Positions 1 to 8,998 of a DNA stretch of 64,000 nucleotides are shown piece after piece. The stretch is from contig NZ_KB899214.1 of NCBI RefSeq assembly GCF_000378085.1, positions 1-64,000 on the forward strand, read 5' to 3'. The notes beneath the pieces were generated by a model. That model made no database searches, was not told the origin of the DNA, and saw nothing but the letters and a program-made list of their open reading frames with translations. Each line of letters begins with the position of its first letter. Position 1 is the stretch's first letter. The stretch comes from Hoylesella loescheii DSM 19665 = JCM 12249 = ATCC 15930. GTDB taxonomy: Bacteria; Bacteroidota; Bacteroidia; Bacteroidales; Bacteroidaceae. A program made the position numbers and the translations under genes.

Positions 1-197
1 TCCACTGTGGTGGGAATATTCTCTTTCTTCATCAGCTCCTGTATTGAGGACAAGTCGGGATTGCCATACTCCCGACAAAAATTGAGGAATGTGGTATAGG
101 GCACACCGCAACTTAACGCAAAGCTGCGGGCATCCATACCGCTCGTGATGTACTTACTTAATAACAGAATTTTCTCCGTTTCATTGTACTTTACCAT
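1..197 (-). CDS. Small helix-turn-helix protein, probable insertion-sequence accessory protein (cut by window edge)
   Basis: Sixty-five codons are visible from an ATG at 197 running off the left edge. The peptide starts MVKYNETEKILLLSKYITSG and continues with a helix-turn-helix-like stretch (SFALSCGVPYTTFLNFC). This resembles the small HTH proteins that precede transposases in IS66- and IS3-type elements of Bacteroidetes. That assignment is inference from style, not from a recognised full-length family. Upstream of the start lies a sequence (229-251) that could be the outer end of the element. The transposase itself would be outside the window. It could instead be a short chromosomal HTH protein. 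Confidence 0.45.
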   Translation of the reverse strand, partial: MVKYNETEKILLLSKYITSGMDARSFALSCGVPYTTFLNFCREYGNPDLSSIQELMKKENIPTTV

Positions 198-228
198 GTT
201 TTTTTACTTTTTTTTGTTTGAGGTAAAG

Positions 229-292
229 TGTCAACTTATTTAGTACACTACAACAAGCGACTTGTAGGGTCCGTACAAAAGCCTTTGTACTG
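229..292. repeat. Possible IS end abutting a two-unit CTACAA/TTGTAG dyad repeat
   Basis: Two short dyads follow each other: CACTACAA..CTTGTAG at 246-267 and GTACAAAAG..CTTTGTAC at 271-292. They resemble the units of the array at 58692-58823, down to the shared ACAAAAGCC..TTGTAC string. The flanking GTGTCAACTTATTTAGTAC (231-249) could be the terminal repeat of the IS suspected at 1-197, which would mean the IS sits in or beside a copy of this dyad repeat. Confidence 0.35.
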
Positions 293-417
293 CTCCGTAA
301 TTTATCTATGTTGTGGAATTATATCGCTTATGGGTAGACGATGGTTGCATATACTCATCCCTTAGAACTAGTATGAAGGCTCTTTTGAGGGAAATGATGT
401 ACCTATTTTATAAAGCA

Positions 418-449
418 ATCGAGATGCTATCTTTCGACAGCATCTCGAT
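418..449 (-). terminator. Hairpin terminator of the polysaccharide operon
   Basis: ATCGAGATGCT (418-428) pairs perfectly with AGCATCTCGAT (439-449) around a 10-base loop. It lies just past the stop of the last operon gene (472, minus strand). The T-tract is weak, so termination is inferred from position and stem. Confidence 0.55.
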
Positions 450-471
450 AAAATGTGCTTTTAATGGTTAG

Positions 472-1680
472 CTATTTATTTGTAGGTGTGGTTAAGACCA
501 ATTTTTTGTATCGAACTAAAGCCTCTACATAATAGTAATCGGCATAGGTGAGTGGAACGTCGATCTCTGTTCCTTTGGGATAATTGCCAACAGAATGTTT
601 GAGAATAAATCCTCCATTCGTTCCTTTTTCTGCGAGATATTCAGGAGATGTAAGTGTCCGCAGTTGCGCTTCTGCTATATCCTGGCACTGCTTGGAGAAC
701 TCAGGTGTGTCCTTGGTGATACTGCTCAGTTCAAGGAAAGCTGATGCCATGATGGCTGCGGCAGAAGCATCGCGCTTGGCATTGGGTATGTCGGGCGCAT
801 TGAAATCCCAATAAGGAACTTTGTCGTTAGGCATATTGGGGTGCGACATGATGAAGCGGGCAATGCCTTTGGCATGGTTCAGGTAGGCGGAATCTCCCGT
901 TTCTCGGAACATCATTGTGTAACCATAAAGTCCCCAAGCCTGTCCTCGTGCCCAAGCAGACTCATGCGCATAGCCTTGATGAGTGTTCTTCTTCTCCACA
1001 GCACCCGTTTCGGGGTTATAGCCTATCACGTGATAAGAGCTAAAATCAGGTCGGAAATGGTTCTTCATTGTGAGCTTGGCATGACTGGAAGCTATCTTAG
1101 CGAATTTGGTACTATCGGAATGGCGAGCCGCCCACTCTAAAAGTTCCAAGTTCATCATGTTGTCAATGATAACAGGATACTGCCACTTGTCTGTTTTAGT
1201 GTCCCATGAACGAATAAGTCCGACTACTGGTTTAAAGCGAGTGGAGAGAGATTGCGCCCCATTAAGCAAGATTGGGACATAACTTGAAGATTGGGTCAAG
1301 CGATAGCCATTGCCAAAACTGCACATCAAAATGAAGCCCACGTCGTGGTTATCGGTTGTGTATTGTTGGTCGGCAACACGCTGAGTATAACTCTCCGCAT
1401 AGCTTTTCAGTTTAGGGCTACCTGTAGCCTCATAAGCATACCATAAAGTTCCGGGGAAGAATCCACTACACCACCAGTGTGAATTGGATTTGATAAGGCC
1501 CGTTTTTTCAGTATAGCTTCTTGGCAGACTATCTTTTTCGGATTCCATAGCTTTGGCAAGAAATTCTGCTTGTTCGGCAGAGCGCTTGACGCCCCTATCG
1601 ATGACAGCATTCATAGATTCGTATTGCTTGCAGCTGGAAAGGAATACTGCCAAGCCTGCCATAAATAATATTCTCTTCAT
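472..1680 (-). CDS. GH88-type unsaturated glucuronyl hydrolase, lipoprotein
   Basis: This enzyme family hydrates the double bond of unsaturated uronic acids left at oligosaccharide ends by polysaccharide lyases and so releases the sugar. Family landmarks are visible: the SHWWCSGFFPG stretch, an Asp in DNHDVGF (about residue 113 from the chosen start), a second Asp in IDNMMNLELLEWA (about 173), and HESAWARGQAWGLYGY. The last two Asp regions match the catalytic acid positions of Bacillus UGL. I start at the internal ATG (1680), not nine codons earlier, because it gives a clean lipoprotein signal ending LSSC (Cys17). It is the last gene of a minus-strand operon, 38 bp after the lyase gene. It probably acts in the periplasm on products of that lyase. 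The exact substrate cannot be read from sequence. Confidence 0.88.
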   Translation of the reverse strand: MKRILFMAGLAVFLSSCKQYESMNAVIDRGVKRSAEQAEFLAKAMESEKDSLPRSYTEKTGLIKSNSHWWCSGFFPGTLWYAYEATGSPKLKSYAESYTQRVADQQYTTDNHDVGFILMCSFGNGYRLTQSSSYVPILLNGAQSLSTRFKPVVGLIRSWDTKTDKWQYPVIIDNMMNLELLEWAARHSDSTKFAKIASSHAKLTMKNHFRPDFSSYHVIGYNPETGAVEKKNTHQGYAHESAWARGQAWGLYGYTMMFRETGDSAYLNHAKGIARFIMSHPNMPNDKVPYWDFNAPDIPNAKRDASAAAIMASAFLELSSITKDTPEFSKQCQDIAEAQLRTLTSPEYLAEKGTNGGFILKHSVGNYPKGTEIDVPLTYADYYYVEALVRYKKLVLTTPTNK

Positions 1681-1718
1681 AGTTATATCTTGTGGATTAT
1701 TACTCATTATAGTGGATA

Positions 1719-3578
1719 CTACTCGGGTATTAACTTAACTCGGAACTTGTAGTGGCTGTTGGCCGGTAACGTAGATTCGAAACCAACAAGCACAGTACCA
1801 GGGTTAGGAGCATCGTAAGAAGTAGTGGGTGATGTGCTCCAAGTTTTCAGGCGAACCTTAACAGGCGCACTTACTTCCATAACCAAGCGCTTGCCGTTAC
1901 GGCTTAGTACAATTTTATTTTTCCCTTTCAATTTGGCATCTGAGGGAGTTAACATCGTCCAACGCATTGTGGTGGACTTTTTACCTGTGTGTATCTCGTC
2001 GCTCACCAGCACATATTTCCCATCTACAATTTCAACTTGGCGTTTGGCCGACTTAACCTGGCCTGGATAGACAGGAGTTAGATCGGCTGATACAGAAGGC
2101 TGTTTGGCCAAGGATGATGAGCCGTTTAAGCATACATAACCCTTCACATCCTGCATAGAGTTGTTAAATGTAAGCGTGTTGTGGGCCAGATTAGTGTAAC
2201 GAAAAACCTTCCAACGATCAGAGTTTTGTGTCTTATTCCATATATCAAGCCCCAATGATTCCAATGAATGGTAATCTTGTCGGCCGAAGTCCATTGCCCA
2301 TCGTTCTCCGTTGGCAACCATTACAAACGAACCCGCATCTAAATGGGCGTGGCTAGAAGATGCAGACCCACCTTTAAAGGCAAGGTAAATGGCCTTCGTG
2401 TCATCCCAAGAAGTGCGCATAAGGGCAACGGGTGTGATGGCAGTAGGGGAAACCCACGTTTTCTGCTGTGGTTCAGGTAAGTGGCGCATGTCTACACCAG
2501 CCCCCCATAGCATGGCGAGTGTGAAGAAACGATAATCCATCAGCTTCTTCTTATTGCCTCTCTTAAAGAGGCTACGCTCATTCCACAGCAGCGAGAGGTC
2601 GTTATTCCGCTTAGCAAGCCAAAACATGGCGGGACTCATTCTGCCTGTATCCTTGTTGTCACCATAGTTAAACGACTCGTGATCGGGCGCTACCATGTGA
2701 AGGATGAAACCTGCTGACTCTAAGAATCCCTTCTGCTTGGATAAGTTGAAATCAGTGCCGAAGCATTTCTCCAGAGCATCAATGAGCATGACATTATAGG
2801 TAGTTCCAAACCCCCAATATGAATATCCCTCGGGATAGGCTCCATCAGGGCCATAGTTCTTCATCGGCTTGCGTATAGAAGTAATGGAACGTTGAATGAC
2901 GCTATCTGCTAAGGTTGAAGCATCTTCGTAAATGGCAAGTGCCCCATAAGCCATAGCAGAGTTGCAGACTTGATTCCAGTTGTTTTCTTTCTGAAGCCAT
3001 CCGTTGTACTGGGCATCAAAAGAAGGGTTTAGGCCTTTGTTGATAATGGCCTTCCGAATGGTGTCCTTAGTGTCGTTGCTCATTACGTCGAACAGCCAAT
3101 CATAGCCAACGGCAACCGCCGTTGTCATCTCCGCCACATCCAAGAAGTGGCTTGGGTTCCAATCGGAAAAGGCTGAGACAGAAAGTAACTCTTGCTCTGC
3201 CCGCTGGGCATAGCGACTATCACCCGTCATACGATAGGCATAGCCCAGCAGCAGAACACGTCGCAATGTCTCTCTAGAGACATCCAACAAACGCCGCCCC
3301 GTTACGATACGCTGAGGCGCAGGCAGTGACAAGGTACTGTTGGCGGCTTTCATAAGCAAGCTGTCAACTTGTCGCCAAAAGCCGTTCCCCTTTACTGAAG
3401 CCTTGATGGAAGCTTCATCCGCCTTAGTCAGCAGCAAGCGGGGATGTGGGGCTGTCATGTGGACATTCTTTAAGTCTTGTGCTTGTATTTCAGACAGTGA
3501 ACTGAAAAACAAGACAAGCAAAAGAGCCAGCGGGCGAAAATACATATATAACAAGTTTGTCATAAACTTATTGACCAA
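1719..3578 (-). CDS. Heparinase II/III-like polysaccharide lyase, exported
   Basis: Protein of 619 residues with an N-terminal signal region (hydrophobic 8-30), an alpha/alpha-toroid region and a C-terminal beta-sandwich, as in heparinase II/III enzymes. Motifs typical of the family are visible: NNWNQVCNS (199-207), YPEGYSYWGFG (248-258) and SSSHAHLDAGSF (408-418), with His410, His412 and Asp414. Such lyases cleave uronic-acid-containing polysaccharides (heparan sulfate, alginate and related) by beta-elimination. The adjacent GH88 gene supplies the next step. The substrate class is inferred from this pairing only; heparin, alginate or a bacterial capsule are all possible. A second Met at residue 6 is an equally good start. 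Confidence 0.85.
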   Translation of the reverse strand: MVNKFMTNLLYMYFRPLALLLVLFFSSLSEIQAQDLKNVHMTAPHPRLLLTKADEASIKASVKGNGFWRQVDSLLMKAANSTLSLPAPQRIVTGRRLLDVSRETLRRVLLLGYAYRMTGDSRYAQRAEQELLSVSAFSDWNPSHFLDVAEMTTAVAVGYDWLFDVMSNDTKDTIRKAIINKGLNPSFDAQYNGWLQKENNWNQVCNSAMAYGALAIYEDASTLADSVIQRSITSIRKPMKNYGPDGAYPEGYSYWGFGTTYNVMLIDALEKCFGTDFNLSKQKGFLESAGFILHMVAPDHESFNYGDNKDTGRMSPAMFWLAKRNNDLSLLWNERSLFKRGNKKKLMDYRFFTLAMLWGAGVDMRHLPEPQQKTWVSPTAITPVALMRTSWDDTKAIYLAFKGGSASSSHAHLDAGSFVMVANGERWAMDFGRQDYHSLESLGLDIWNKTQNSDRWKVFRYTNLAHNTLTFNNSMQDVKGYVCLNGSSSLAKQPSVSADLTPVYPGQVKSAKRQVEIVDGKYVLVSDEIHTGKKSTTMRWTMLTPSDAKLKGKNKIVLSRNGKRLVMEVSAPVKVRLKTWSTSPTTSYDAPNPGTVLVGFESTLPANSHYKFRVKLIPE

Positions 3579-3605
3579 TTAGTGAGTACTTATCATACTA
3601 TTCTT

Positions 3606-4943
3606 CTATTGATTCCACATGGGTGCTCCCAAAGGGCCATTTGTGGTAGAAGCGGTAGCTGAGGTGGAAGAGACGGGATATCTAAATGTGAATGTCTCGT
3701 CGTTGGTAAAGCCATCCTTGCCGTTTTCATCTACATAGAAAGGTAAGTCGGCCCAAGGAGACATTCCTTTGTTCAGTACTTCAAAGAATTTCTCTATATA
3801 AGCCATTGGAAGTGTAGGAGCACCATCAAATTTCAATACCTCTGAGATGTTATTCTCGTAAACCAGGCGTCCATCAGCAATCATCGCCTGAGCAACTGAG
3901 TTGAGTGGAACACGCTCGATATTGCCTGGATACTTGACATAGAGTGTCTTTATTTCCTGATCGGTATAGATATTGTTGTTACGAATATAGATTCGAATAT
4001 CCTTTGGGTCATAGCTATCACTTTTTTCCAACTCTTTCAAATCCCAAAAGGCAGATGGGGAACTTGCATCGTAGCCAGCCTTCCAACCCACATTGGCAAA
4101 AATGTTGTTTTCTATGTAAGCTGTCATAGCATAGTCGATACGGAAATGATAACCTACATTATAAAACGTATTATTTTTAACTTCAACATATTTGGCCACG
4201 GCTTGATCGAAGCGAATGATTTGACCTGTAAGGTTGTATACGGTGCTGTTGGTGATGGAGATGGTGTCTGGCGCATTCCCTCGAGAGTCGAACAAACGGC
4301 CGTTGGCAGGGTCGGATGTTAGAGCTAAGTTGCGGAAAGTGGAGTTGTCTATGTATACTTTGCTACCGCTATTATCTGTACGTATGCAGAAGTTACGACA
4401 GTTTTCGACAAAACATCCTTCGAAACGTAGTCTCAGGTTTTTCTTGTCCAAACGAAAGAGACGTTGCATGATGCTATTTGAAGCAGCATCCTTTCCATTA
4501 AAATAGATGTTTTCAAAAGTAGCATTACCTTCGAAACGCAACATGTCGGAATTGAGAGCCCCTTGTTCATCAGAAATAGGCTGGATCGTTGGGAGTGATT
4601 CCGATCCGTATGTGGCTCTAATGGTAACATTACTTGAGATGACATTCTTACCCTCCAAATAATAGATACCACCACGTTCCAGCTCATAGATGCCGTCTCC
4701 GTTTTCCTTTATGGCTTTGGTAAGAGAATTCACTTTCGTTACTCCATCGTCTGGTTCAACCCGAACAACTTTCTGTCCTGTTGGAGGAATGATCGTGTTT
4801 TCCTCCTCAAAGACATCTTTGGGTTCACATCCGGAAAATAGCGATGCAGCTATTATTCCTAAAAACAACTTGACGAAAGTCTTGTTGTTTTTCCTATATC
4901 TGACTTTTGCTGTCTTATAAGACAATATTGATTTCGTCTTCAT
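3606..4943 (-). CDS. DUF4957/DUF5123-type beta-helix lipoprotein
   Basis: Protein of 445 residues with a positively charged N-terminal tail, a hydrophobic segment and a lipobox LFSGC (Cys39). The mature part starts with the DUF4957-like stretch VNSLTKAIKENGDGIYELER and continues with repeated short strands rich in Asn and aromatic residues (NVTIRA, FENIYFNGKD, VYIDNSTFRNLA, YIENNIFANVG). These look like rungs of a right-handed parallel beta-helix similar to chondroitinase B-like proteins. It lies 48 bp after the TonB receptor gene and 27 bp before the lyase gene. A surface polysaccharide-binding or lyase role is likely by context; no catalytic residues could be assigned. Confidence 0.75.
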   Translation of the reverse strand: MKTKSILSYKTAKVRYRKNNKTFVKLFLGIIAASLFSGCEPKDVFEEENTIIPPTGQKVVRVEPDDGVTKVNSLTKAIKENGDGIYELERGGIYYLEGKNVISSNVTIRATYGSESLPTIQPISDEQGALNSDMLRFEGNATFENIYFNGKDAASNSIMQRLFRLDKKNLRLRFEGCFVENCRNFCIRTDNSGSKVYIDNSTFRNLALTSDPANGRLFDSRGNAPDTISITNSTVYNLTGQIIRFDQAVAKYVEVKNNTFYNVGYHFRIDYAMTAYIENNIFANVGWKAGYDASSPSAFWDLKELEKSDSYDPKDIRIYIRNNNIYTDQEIKTLYVKYPGNIERVPLNSVAQAMIADGRLVYENNISEVLKFDGAPTLPMAYIEKFFEVLNKGMSPWADLPFYVDENGKDGFTNDETFTFRYPVSSTSATASTTNGPLGAPMWNQ

Positions 4944-4991
4944 CTTAGAATTCCTTTCTCTTATTTAATCTTCTGTCAATGTTTGATCCCA

Positions 4992-7928
4992 CTATTTAAA
5001 TATATCATACTTCACACCGATATAGAATGAAGAACCATATACTTCAACACTAGAAGGATAGCGCGTGACATTCCTTTCCTTACTGTCTGACCAGTTAAAG
5101 ATGTTTGATGCACTTGCATAGACATAGAGTTGCTTGTTGATGCGTTGTTTCAGTTGGAGATCCCATTTGGAGAACGCCCTTGTCGATTCTACGTCAGCTC
5201 CGTCAGCTCGATGTTGCTCGGCCACGAGGATATTACCTTGATGCGTATAAGACAGGCGACCAGAGAAACCTTTATAATCATATCCCAACGAGAAGTTAGC
5301 CAAGAATGAAGGTTGCTTGAGCAAACGGTCATAATAGACGGTATCTCTATTTACGGGTAAGAAAGGTTTGTCTCCGCTACCTACTACATAATTGGGATTT
5401 TTTACGCGAGACTTTGTTGTTTCAAAATAGCCCATCTTAGAGTCCATCAGTGTAATGTTGGCACCTAAAACAATGCCCTTAAGGAGACCTGGAAGCCGAC
5501 GTAGCTGTGTTTGAACGTCTATCTCTATACCTTTAATTGTTGCATCATACGGACTATTGAGTGAATAAGTGATGCCCGAACCAACTAAACTAGAAGCCAA
5601 TCCAAAGTTAGCAGGATCGGTAACAGTTCCTTCAAGCAAATATGCTGAACGCGTATAGATGAAGTTTTTGATCTTCTTATAGAATCCGCCCACAGTGAAG
5701 AAACCTATTTTAGGATTGTAGTACGAAATGATAGCGTCAATATTCTTGGACAAAGCTGGTTTCAAATTTGTTCGGTTGTACACCACTTCGCCAATGGTAG
5801 ACTTGATGAGCGTGCGTGGAGCCAACAAGTCATAATCAGGACGCGATAGGGTTTCGGTGTAAGCTAACCTAATATCAAGGTTTGCTAACGGCTTTATTTT
5901 CAAATGAATTTGTGGCAACCAATATCCAAATGAATTTTTGTCAGAGGTCTTGGTGTAGTCAAACGACAATTCCTGAGTTTCATCGTCGGGCACATTGACA
6001 CCGCTATATGCACCATAAGTCATAGAGGTGTGGTCGTAACGAACTCCAGGAATAAAAGTGATATACTTGCCGAAGTTGAACTCGCCCATGATATACGCTG
6101 CTGTGAGTCGTTCATGTCCATCGTAATCTTTCTGAATCTTAGTGGTGAGAATTGGTCGATAGATGTCAGAATTGGTTTGATAGAAATTCTTCATTACGCC
6201 GCGATCGAGTCCGAAGTTAAAGTCAAGATTGTCATAACGGTTATTTAGGAAGTCATGATACTTGAAGTTTGCATCCAAAAAGTCTGAAATACCAACATAT
6301 CGATTGTCAAAGCTTGAGCGCTTAATATCGGGCATATTGGCGTAAATGAGGCTTGCATTTTGATCTAGTCGACGATAGTTTCGACTGGTAAGTCGCTCAC
6401 GTTCTTTATCACGATATTTGCCTCCAATCTTGATATAGCCGTTAAAGTATTTGCCAAAATCAAATGATTTCTTCCAGTCCAGCCATGCGCTATACTCTCT
6501 CTCCCTAGTACGTTCGGTGCTGAATGTACCATCATGGAGATAATATTGTGTGATATCAGATTCGTTCACGTTGCTTGGTGCCGACACCATGTGGGGCGGA
6601 AGAGTGCCTAAAGCGTCGATGTCTACCGTAAACGGGTTGTTTAATCTATATTCTAAACGATGCTCATAAGGGGTCTTTTGTCTAGATTCACTGCGGCCTA
6701 TACCCCAGCTTAGTGTTGAGTTCCAAAAATCATGGTCGCCTTGAAGCATATTTGTTAACACGCTACCACGTGCATCGGCATCCGTCTGTATATAACGCAG
6801 ACGATCTCCTTCAAGATCATAGCGTTTCTCACGGATGTTTCTGTCACGACTGAGTGCACTGAATAAATTGTACATCTTTATCTTGGAACCATGTCCGAGG
6901 TTAAAGTCAAAATTCAGGTTGATATTGTAGCGGTTTCTTTTTTCAAGGTTAGATTGCAAGCGTGTGCTTGAAATCCATGGCTTGGTATAAGCAAGACCTT
7001 TAGTTGGCGTATTTCCGTTAACCTTGTAAGCTGCGATAAAATGATCGTTACTACGGTCGGTTTGTTCAGCACTAGCCGTAAAGATAAGGCCCAAACGGTG
7101 GTCAAAGAAGCGATTGCTTACCAATATGTTTCCCTTAATATTGCCAATGTTATTGATTTGAGAGTGATAACCAGTCTGTCCAGTTACACTTAATTTAAAG
7201 TCTTTAGGGGCATCTTTCATGATGAGATTTACGGTACCACCCAATCCGTCAGCGTCTTTGTCGGCAGTATTAGCCTTTAATACCTCGGCTCCACCAACGA
7301 TTTCAGGAGAAATCATATTCAAGTCTGAACTGCGGTCGCTAGAACTGGTAGAAGGAGAGTTCATTCCATTGATAGCTACAGAATTGTGTTTAGGATCCAA
7401 ACCACGAATAATGATCTTCTGTCCTTCACCTCCATCACGCTCAACCATAAGTCCAGGTAGACGACCAATAGCATCAGCCATGTTTACATCGGGTAATTCG
7501 CTAAGCTTCTCGGCAGATACCGAACTGATGATTCCCGAAGCATTGAGTTGCCTATTGATAGCTGCTGTTTGTCCTTTAGCTTGGGCACTAACAACAACTT
7601 CAGCTCCCAAAATGCTCGCGGGCTGCATGTTGACATTCAAGGTGCGGGTCTCATTGTCCTTCACGGTAACTTCCATGGTTTTAGTTTCATAGCCCACGAA
7701 AGTAAATTGCACTTCATTCTTTCCCTTTGGAACAGACAATAGCGTATATTTTCCGTTAATGTCTGTAATGGTTTTGGTGTTTGTTCCTTTCAGCCAAACG
7801 GTAGCACCAGGTAGAAAGGCTTTCTCTTCGTCTACCACAACACCTGTAATGATACCATTTTGTGCCATCGCATGCAAGCAAATAGCCAACATGGACAACA
7901 TAATTAATAGTCGCTTTTTGGTTTTCAT
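4992..7928 (-). CDS. TonB-dependent receptor with N-terminal carboxypeptidase-like domain
   Basis: Protein of 978 residues. A signal peptide (1-22, ending HAMAQ) is followed by a CarboxypepD_reg-like domain (about 25-105, GIITGVVVDEEKAFLPGATV). The plug has the pattern IIIRGLDPKHNSVAINGMN and DKDADGLGGTVNLIMKD, and a 22-strand-type barrel ends in an aromatic strand (YIGVKYDIFK). The plug pattern is closer to the TIGR01782 receptors of Xanthomonas and Caulobacter carbohydrate loci than to SusC. No susD gene accompanies it. It probably imports oligosaccharides made by the surface enzymes of the operon. The gene sits second in the operon, 40 bp after the phosphatase gene. Confidence 0.88.
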   Translation of the reverse strand: MKTKKRLLIMLSMLAICLHAMAQNGIITGVVVDEEKAFLPGATVWLKGTNTKTITDINGKYTLLSVPKGKNEVQFTFVGYETKTMEVTVKDNETRTLNVNMQPASILGAEVVVSAQAKGQTAAINRQLNASGIISSVSAEKLSELPDVNMADAIGRLPGLMVERDGGEGQKIIIRGLDPKHNSVAINGMNSPSTSSSDRSSDLNMISPEIVGGAEVLKANTADKDADGLGGTVNLIMKDAPKDFKLSVTGQTGYHSQINNIGNIKGNILVSNRFFDHRLGLIFTASAEQTDRSNDHFIAAYKVNGNTPTKGLAYTKPWISSTRLQSNLEKRNRYNINLNFDFNLGHGSKIKMYNLFSALSRDRNIREKRYDLEGDRLRYIQTDADARGSVLTNMLQGDHDFWNSTLSWGIGRSESRQKTPYEHRLEYRLNNPFTVDIDALGTLPPHMVSAPSNVNESDITQYYLHDGTFSTERTREREYSAWLDWKKSFDFGKYFNGYIKIGGKYRDKERERLTSRNYRRLDQNASLIYANMPDIKRSSFDNRYVGISDFLDANFKYHDFLNNRYDNLDFNFGLDRGVMKNFYQTNSDIYRPILTTKIQKDYDGHERLTAAYIMGEFNFGKYITFIPGVRYDHTSMTYGAYSGVNVPDDETQELSFDYTKTSDKNSFGYWLPQIHLKIKPLANLDIRLAYTETLSRPDYDLLAPRTLIKSTIGEVVYNRTNLKPALSKNIDAIISYYNPKIGFFTVGGFYKKIKNFIYTRSAYLLEGTVTDPANFGLASSLVGSGITYSLNSPYDATIKGIEIDVQTQLRRLPGLLKGIVLGANITLMDSKMGYFETTKSRVKNPNYVVGSGDKPFLPVNRDTVYYDRLLKQPSFLANFSLGYDYKGFSGRLSYTHQGNILVAEQHRADGADVESTRAFSKWDLQLKQRINKQLYVYASASNIFNWSDSKERNVTRYPSSVEVYGSSFYIGVKYDIFK

Positions 7929-7968
7929 ATTAAGTCTTTATTTATGTTTTTAGAGATTATATTTGATG

Positions 7969-8811
7969 TTAATACTGCTTGTTATGACGAGTGGATAATA
8001 CAACTTTTCCATCTTTCATTAAACGGTTAAATTCTTTTTTCGCTTTCGCCAACTGTTTCATAAAGCCTTTGTCGGCATGTAAACGTGCTACGACAGCACT
8101 TGCAACCAAACGGGCTGCATCAACATCACTTTGAAAATGGTAGCCACAAATAACCCTGCTTTCTCCCATTTCGTACCCTCGCTTTAATATCTCGTTCTGT
8201 CTATCGATATTAATCTCAGCCAAAACTAGTGCGGTGGCCCATCCTATGGCAGTATGTCCAGATGGATAAGAGCCATTAGAAGACAACTCTTGTTGCTGGG
8301 TAGGATTACAGGTTTGTTCTTTGTAATATGTAAACGGTCGTACGCGCATATAATGCCTTTTTGCTAATCTGCAGGCTAAGTCTCCTGCATCTTCACGCAT
8401 CTTAAGAACCAAGCGGTAGATTTCTGGTGTCTGCTCTTTCGATATCTGAATACCGAATGATTCGGAAAAGGCCAAAGGAACTCCTTCGCCTTCAAGGTTG
8501 GCGTCTGCTGCGGCTTGATCGCCACGAGGAGTTTCACGTTGCTTCTTTCCCCATAGATAACGCTCTTCATCATATTTGAAGCGCGTACTGCTCTGCTCAG
8601 GAGGAGTAGGAAGCAATTCAAGACTGTTGGCTACATCCCCTAATTTTAAGAAATAACTTTCAGGACACGTCGTAACATCTTTACTTTCTTGTGCATTGGC
8701 ACCAATAACACAGCAGACGAATAAAAGGACGATGATCCTTCTCAATCGTAGACAGTTACCTATTGTACCTGTTACTGATTCTTGTTTTTCCTTTAATATT
8801 GACTCTTTCAT
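7969..8811 (-). CDS. Class A non-specific acid phosphatase (PAP2 superfamily), exported
   Basis: Protein of 280 residues with an N-terminal hydrophobic segment (24-40). All three parts of the PAP2/class A signature are present and correctly spaced: KRHYMRVRP (151-159), PSGHT (183-187) and SRVICGYHFQSD (218-229, His225). These form the vanadate-haloperoxidase-like active site that removes phosphate from organic monoesters in the periplasm. It is the first gene of the polysaccharide operon, directly behind a promoter-like box at 8879-8886. Its presence suggests the substrate or its breakdown products are phosphorylated, but this is inference. The start chosen gives a rather long polar N-terminus; a later ATG would fit a signal peptide equally well. 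Confidence 0.85.
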   Translation of the reverse strand: MKESILKEKQESVTGTIGNCLRLRRIIVLLFVCCVIGANAQESKDVTTCPESYFLKLGDVANSLELLPTPPEQSSTRFKYDEERYLWGKKQRETPRGDQAAADANLEGEGVPLAFSESFGIQISKEQTPEIYRLVLKMREDAGDLACRLAKRHYMRVRPFTYYKEQTCNPTQQQELSSNGSYPSGHTAIGWATALVLAEINIDRQNEILKRGYEMGESRVICGYHFQSDVDAARLVASAVVARLHADKGFMKQLAKAKKEFNRLMKDGKVVLSTRHNKQY

Positions 8812-8878
8812 TTCTGTTCAAGATAAATCAAACGGTTATGATAATTAACAATTCGTAATAATTGCTTTAGGCTTGTCA

Positions 8879-8886
8879 CAAAGGTA
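8879..8886 (-). promoter_or_regulatory. Bacteroidetes -7 box for the polysaccharide operon
   Basis: Minus strand reads TACCTTTG here, with a TTTG at 8903-8906 in the -33 region. It lies 68 bp before the phosphatase start and after the terminator of the upstream gene. Confidence 0.55.
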
Positions 8887-8905
8887 GGCAAAAAGAGACA
8901 TTCAA

Positions 8906-8952
8906 AAAGGTTGCATTTTATTATTTCGTATAAAATAAAAAATGCAACCTTT
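8906..8952 (-). terminator. Hairpin terminator of the sensor gene
   Basis: AAAGGTTGCATTTT (8906-8919) pairs perfectly with AAAATGCAACCTTT (8939-8952). On the minus strand it is followed by a T-rich run, 46 bp past the stop of the gene ending at 8999, and separates that gene from the downstream operon. Confidence 0.7.
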
Positions 8953-8998
8953 CGCAACGTTCTGCCTTGAAGTGCTTGGAAAAGAAGTGTCTGCCTGT

